Of a stretch of DNA of 8,834 bases, positions 5,760 through 8,834 are shown one piece after another. Each line of letters begins with the position of its first letter. The stretch's first letter is position 1. This stretch comes from an uncultured bacterium (lineage in GTDB: Bacteria; Pseudomonadota; Gammaproteobacteria; Burkholderiales; Burkholderiaceae_D). The DNA is taken from NCBI GenBank assembly GCA_903872555.1, contig CAIQLE010000391.1, positions 1 through 8,834 of the forward strand, written 5' to 3'. Position numbers and translations under genes: made by a program. The notes under the pieces were generated by a model, which saw nothing but the letters and a program-made list of their open reading frames with translations, was not told the origin of the DNA and ran no database searches.

Positions 5760-6029
5760 ATGGAAATCGCAACCGTCATCGACCTCGGCCGCAGCGCTCT
5801 GTGGGCCGTGCTCATGATCTCTGCACCACTGCTGGCAGTCGCCTTGGGCGTTGGTCTCTTCATTGGTGTGATTCAGGCGGCAACCTCCATCAATGAAGCC
5901 ACCCTGTCCTTCATTCCAAAACTGATCGCACTCGGACTGACGCTATCCATATTCGGTGGCTGGCAGCTCGGCATGCTGGTCGATTACACCAAAGACATTT
6001 ACAAGCGCATACCGGCGATGTTCTCTTGA
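5760..6029 (+). CDS. fliQ: FliQ, flagellar export gate protein
   Basis: FliQ is a two-helix membrane protein; four copies pack around the FliP/FliR core of the export gate. The product is 89 residues, the family length. Two hydrophobic helices (about 15-40 and 52-73) flank the invariant loop with Gln-Ala-Ala-Thr-Ser-Ile-Asn-Glu-Ala-Thr-Leu-Ser-Phe-Ile-Pro-Lys. AAAGGA at 5747-5752 is a good ribosome site, seven bases before the ATG. The gap from fliP is 29 bases. The following gene, fliR, lies 33 bases downstream in the same reading frame. Confidence 0.97.
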   Translation: MEIATVIDLGRSALWAVLMISAPLLAVALGVGLFIGVIQAATSINEATLSFIPKLIALGLTLSIFGGWQLGMLVDYTKDIYKRIPAMFS

Positions 6030-6062
6030 CAGAGAACCGCCCCGCAGCGCTGGCCTGACGCC

Positions 6063-6836
6063 ATGACCCTTCTTGCCGCAGATATCGTCGATCGCTTCTA
6101 CACTTTTCTGTGGCCGATGCTGCGCATCTCCTCATTGCTGCTGGCAGCACCTTTATTTTCGCTAGATGCCCTGACACTGCGTCTGCGCATCATGCTGGCA
6201 CTGGTACTGACCTTCCTGATTTACCCGCTGGTTGACTGGCCCGTGATTGATCCCATCAGTGCCAAGGGCCTGCTGGAAATCGTGAATCAACTTTTTATCG
6301 GCGCCATGATGGGCCTGATGCTGCAAGTTGCCATCGGCGCGATCGTGGTCGCTGGCCAGAGCATCGCAGCTTCCATGGGACTGTCCATGGCCAGCATGAT
6401 TGATCCGAATGTGGGCAATGTGCCGGTCATCTCGCAATTTCTGGTCATCATGTCGACCCTGATTTTTCTCGGCTTTGGTGGCCACGTGATGATCATCTCT
6501 ATGCTGTTCGACAGTTTCCAGTCGGTGCCTATCGGTACCTTTATTCTGGGGCAGGTCTCCTTCGGCAAAGTCGTTGCATGGAGCAGCATGATGTTTCTAG
6601 GTGGGGTCTTGCTGGCTTTGCCGGTGATGGTCTCCCTGCTCTTCATCAATATCGGCATGGGCATCGTGACACGCGCTGCACCTAGCCTGAATATTTTTTC
6701 TGTCGGCTTTCCTGCATCGATAGCCGCTGGATTTTTGGTCCTGATCCTGTCGCTCGAAAGCATAGGTAGCCGCATACAGTGGCTGTGGATGCAGGCTTTC
6801 AATCATGCGCGGGACTTAGTGGGTCTGGTGAGCTGA
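6063..6836 (+). CDS. fliR: FliR, flagellar export gate protein
   Basis: FliR is the single-copy subunit that caps the FliP pentamer in the export gate. The product is 257 residues, with several hydrophobic segments across its length. Typical FliR features are the early Arg plus Ala-Pro-Leu-Phe region, the Gly-Gln-Ser-Ile-Ala segment with Ile-Asp-Pro, and the C-terminal Leu-Asn-Ile-Phe-Ser-Val-Gly-Phe-Pro motif. The ATG at 6063 is the first start after the fliQ stop, but it has no recognisable ribosome site, so translation may rely on coupling from fliQ. The gene is not fused to FlhB as in some clostridia; flhB begins one base after its stop. Confidence 0.96.
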   Translation: MTLLAADIVDRFYTFLWPMLRISSLLLAAPLFSLDALTLRLRIMLALVLTFLIYPLVDWPVIDPISAKGLLEIVNQLFIGAMMGLMLQVAIGAIVVAGQSIAASMGLSMASMIDPNVGNVPVISQFLVIMSTLIFLGFGGHVMIISMLFDSFQSVPIGTFILGQVSFGKVVAWSSMMFLGGVLLALPVMVSLLFINIGMGIVTRAAPSLNIFSVGFPASIAAGFLVLILSLESIGSRIQWLWMQAFNHARDLVGLVS

Positions 6837-6837
6837 G

Positions 6838-7995
6838 ATGGCCTTCGGTGATGACGACAAAACAGAAGAACCCACCGCACGGCGTCTGTCCAAGGCGCGC
6901 GAAGAAGGTCAGGTTGCGCGCTCTTCCGAGCTGCCTGCGGCTGCCGTCACGATTGCTGCCTTAAGTCTGCTCTTCATTACCGGTAACACCCTGATTGGCA
7001 AACTGGCTGAAGCTTTTTCTTCAGGATTTAATTTCGATCGCAAGATCGTTCACTCACCCAATCTGTTACCTGCAATCTTTGCGCATGAACTGCTGGAGAG
7101 TTTTATACTCATCGCGCCTTTAATGTTCCTCACAGTCGCCGTTGCGATTGCGGCCTCCGGTGCTACCGGTGGCTATTTGTTTTCTACCAAAGCCATCACT
7201 CCCAAAGTATCCAAACTCAATCCTTTCACGGGCATGCAGCGCATGTTTGGCCCCAAGGCCTGGATGGAACTGGGTAAAGCTATATTGAAATTCGTCCTTG
7301 TCAGCGGTGTCGTCGCCTGGGTGCTGTACGATAACGTCATGACGCTCAATGCCATAGGTAAAATGGCACTTGAACCAGGCTTGGCCATTGCTGGCAAGCT
7401 GCTGACTAAATCAGCACTGACGATGGCACTGGCACTGGTCCTGATCGCCATGATTGATGTGCCCTTCCAGCGCTGGCAGTTCATGAAGCAGATGCGCATG
7501 TCCAAGCAGGAAATCAAGGACGAGATGAAGGATGCTGAAGGTCGCCCTGAAGTCAAGGCGCAGATCCGCCGCCGTCAGCGTGAAATGGCAAATGGCCGGA
7601 TGATAGACAGTGTCAAGGATGCCGATGTGGTGATCACCAACCCTGAGCACTTTGCCGTCGCCTTGTCCTATGACCCGAATGGCGACAGTGCGCCGATTTT
7701 GCTGGCCAAGGGCACCGATGCCATTGCAGCGCGCATACGCGAAGAAGCAGAAAAGCATGGCATAGAAATTTTCCGTGCACCGCCGCTGGCGCGTGCACTG
7801 TACTTCACCACCGAGGTTGAACATCCGGTACCTGAAGATTTGTATTACGCGGTCGCGCAAGTGATCGCCTATGTATTCAACCTGGCCACGATCAGGCCGG
7901 GTGCAGCGCCGATGCAAAAGCCGCAACCTAAGGTACCGCCAAATATGCAATTTAATGCCAACGGCAGGCTGGAAACTGAAGAGGCCACAACGTGA
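6838..7995 (+). CDS. flhB: FlhB, flagellar export switch protein with an NPEH motif
   Basis: FlhB is an inner-membrane export component whose cytoplasmic domain cleaves itself between Asn and Pro of an NPTH motif. After cleavage, and with FliK, it switches substrate specificity from hook to filament proteins. The product is 385 residues, close to the usual length. The N-terminal Lys-Thr-Glu-Glu-Pro-Thr followed by Arg-Arg-Leu and Ala-Arg-Glu-Glu-Gly is canonical. Four membrane segments lie near 33-54, 86-112, 147-168 and 186-207. The cytoplasmic domain has Ala-Asp-Val-Val-Ile-Thr and then Asn268-Pro269-Glu270-His271, so the usual Thr is Glu while the Asn, Pro and His are kept. The Ala-Pro-Pro-Leu-Ala-Arg-Ala-Leu motif follows. 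The last 30 residues are a Pro/Gln-rich tail. GGTGAG at 6827-6832, inside fliR, is the ribosome site. The stop overlaps the next gene by four bases. The neighbours and full domain argue for FlhB and not the short FlhB-like FlhX/YlqH proteins. Confidence 0.96.
   Translation: MAFGDDDKTEEPTARRLSKAREEGQVARSSELPAAAVTIAALSLLFITGNTLIGKLAEAFSSGFNFDRKIVHSPNLLPAIFAHELLESFILIAPLMFLTVAVAIAASGATGGYLFSTKAITPKVSKLNPFTGMQRMFGPKAWMELGKAILKFVLVSGVVAWVLYDNVMTLNAIGKMALEPGLAIAGKLLTKSALTMALALVLIAMIDVPFQRWQFMKQMRMSKQEIKDEMKDAEGRPEVKAQIRRRQREMANGRMIDSVKDADVVITNPEHFAVALSYDPNGDSAPILLAKGTDAIAARIREEAEKHGIEIFRAPPLARALYFTTEVEHPVPEDLYYAVAQVIAYVFNLATIRPGAAPMQKPQPKVPPNMQFNANGRLETEEATT
7981..7984 (+). promoter_or_regulatory. 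Ribosome binding site for the GTG-started gene after flhB
   Basis: GAGG at 7981-7984, within the end of flhB, is seven bases before the GTG at 7992. The next in-frame start, an ATG at 8013, has no ribosome site. The GTG, overlapping the flhB stop as GTGA, is therefore preferred. Confidence 0.6.
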
Positions 7996-8834
7996 CGGAC
8001 CACGACACTGAGATGAGCAATGATACCGTCGGCAGCGACGGTATTTTCCTGCGTGCTGCCGACCGACGACGCTTTGATTACGTGATGCGCGCCGTGCGTG
8101 AGGAGAGCCTGTCGTTCTCTCTCTCCAGCGATAACGATGGCGTGCTCGACCACTATGGCCGACTGGTCATCAATAAACTTCGCAAAACCGAAGGTCTGCA
8201 GATTGAAGTTTTTCTGCCGCAGAATACAGAGGCGCTGCTGGAGCGTTTCAATCAGATTCTGGCCGATATCTCGATAGAAGATGCACGCAAGGCCGAGAAC
8301 TCCCCTGCCCCGCGTCGCGTATTGATTGCGCATGATGCCAAGGCCATCAGCACACGCGATCTGCAACTGCTGTCACGACTGGTGCAAGACTTTCCCGGTG
8401 CGAATGTCTCACTGGTATTTCTGGTTGACCGTCATGGCATGCAATTACACGAACGCACGCTGGATGCGTTTGGACAGCGCCTGTTGCGCTGGCCTGTGGA
8501 AGCACCGACCCGCTCGGAAGGCGAGGCACTGCTGAAAGTTGCACGCGCCATGGGCTTTGAAGTCGAAGTCAAAAAAGCACTGGCAGCAACAGGTTACGCA
8601 GAAATCAAGATCGTTCCCCCAAAGCCCAAGGCCAAGCCGGCTGAAGCCGATACCGCACAGGCACGCTTCGAAGCCCAGCTTGCAGCGGCACGCAAAGAAC
8701 GCGACATTGAACATAACGAGCCTAGGGAAACCAAGGAACGTACAGAGCCTTCGCTCACGAGCGCGACTGCTGTCAGCAGCAACCCTGCCGCCGCACCGAA
8801 AATCTTTACAGAGACACCCGCGCGACTGGGCATC
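7992..8834 (+). CDS. Unrecognised protein after flhB, possibly a degenerate AAA+-like (ExeA/DamX-type) protein; 3' truncated
   Basis: An open frame starts at a GTG overlapping the flhB stop (GTGA) and runs off the window end; 281 residues are visible. I do not recognise it as a standard flagellar protein. Residues about 17-195 look folded. A Val-Leu-Ile-Ala-His-Asp-Ala segment at 110-116 resembles a Walker B strand, Leu-Val-Phe-Leu-Val-Asp at 141-146 a sensor-1-like strand, and Gln-Arg-Leu-Leu-Arg-Trp-Pro-Val plus a later Glu at 162-176 the Arg-rich turn seen in ExeA/MshM/DamX-type ATPases. Where a Walker A loop would be expected (about 45-58) there is no Gly-x-x-Gly-x-Gly-Lys-Ser/Thr, so ATP hydrolysis is unlikely if the fold is right. 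Residues from about 207 are Lys/Glu/Ala/Pro-rich and probably disordered. No membrane segment is visible. The overlap implies co-expression with flhB; flhA often follows flhB in such clusters but is not in view. The coding call is firm; the fold is inference. Confidence 0.8.
   Translation, partial: MTDHDTEMSNDTVGSDGIFLRAADRRRFDYVMRAVREESLSFSLSSDNDGVLDHYGRLVINKLRKTEGLQIEVFLPQNTEALLERFNQILADISIEDARKAENSPAPRRVLIAHDAKAISTRDLQLLSRLVQDFPGANVSLVFLVDRHGMQLHERTLDAFGQRLLRWPVEAPTRSEGEALLKVARAMGFEVEVKKALAATGYAEIKIVPPKPKAKPAEADTAQARFEAQLAAARKERDIEHNEPRETKERTEPSLTSATAVSSNPAAAPKIFTETPARLGI

Noticed and set aside
5403..7440. Other TGGCAC words (for example 5403, 7362, 7424) as sigma-54 -24 boxes
   Set aside because: None has TTGC at the required spacing, and all lie within coding sequence of identified genes.
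1..8834. Mobile elements, CRISPR arrays, tRNA/rRNA genes, or a defence or biosynthetic system
   Set aside because: No direct repeat-spacer pattern, transposase, recombinase or RNA gene signature was seen. Apart from the first 46 and last 281 codons, all coding space is accounted for by flagellar genes.

Overview
This window is the core of a flagellar gene cluster from a Gram-negative bacterium, all on the + strand. It probably comes from a betaproteobacterium. The moderately GC-rich coding, the tight fliK-fliL-fliM-fliN-fliO-fliP-fliQ-fliR-flhB order and the protein sequences would suit a member of the Burkholderiales such as the Oxalobacteraceae, but genus-level placement is only a guess from sequence style.

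Layout: (a) 1-141, the Ala/Pro-rich C-terminal end of an unidentified protein. (b) 142-230, a gap with competing GC-rich inverted repeats and a good sigma-28 (FliA) promoter candidate. (c) 231-650, fliS, the flagellin export chaperone, closed by a strong intrinsic terminator at 685-724. (d) 725-863, the control region of the next operon, with a TATAAT hexamer, a perfect 7-bp dyad and a near-consensus sigma-54 -24/-12 element. (e) 864-7995, ten tightly packed genes, fliK to flhB. (f) From 7992 to the window edge, a GTG-started gene overlapping the flhB stop by 4 bases. Its product is not a standard flagellar protein. There is no gene-free stretch above 300 bases; the longest gap is 213 bases (651-863).

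How the genes work together: FliP, FliQ, FliR and FlhB form the membrane export gate of the flagellar type III secretion system, and FliO helps assemble it. FliK is the hook-length ruler and acts on the cytoplasmic domain of FlhB to switch export from rod/hook to filament substrates. FliM and FliN form the C-ring switch that sets rotation direction. FliL sits at the stator. FliS keeps flagellin soluble before export.

The points most worth a second look are: the unrecognised gene after flhB, which reads like a AAA+/ExeA/DamX-type fold whose Walker A loop has been lost; a periplasmic linker in FliL built from eight D-x-H units; an NPEH instead of NPTH autocleavage motif in FlhB; an enlarged loop beside the GGxG motif of FliM; and the sigma-54-like element with an overlapping dyad in front of fliK. 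No mobile elements, CRISPR arrays, tRNA or rRNA genes were seen.
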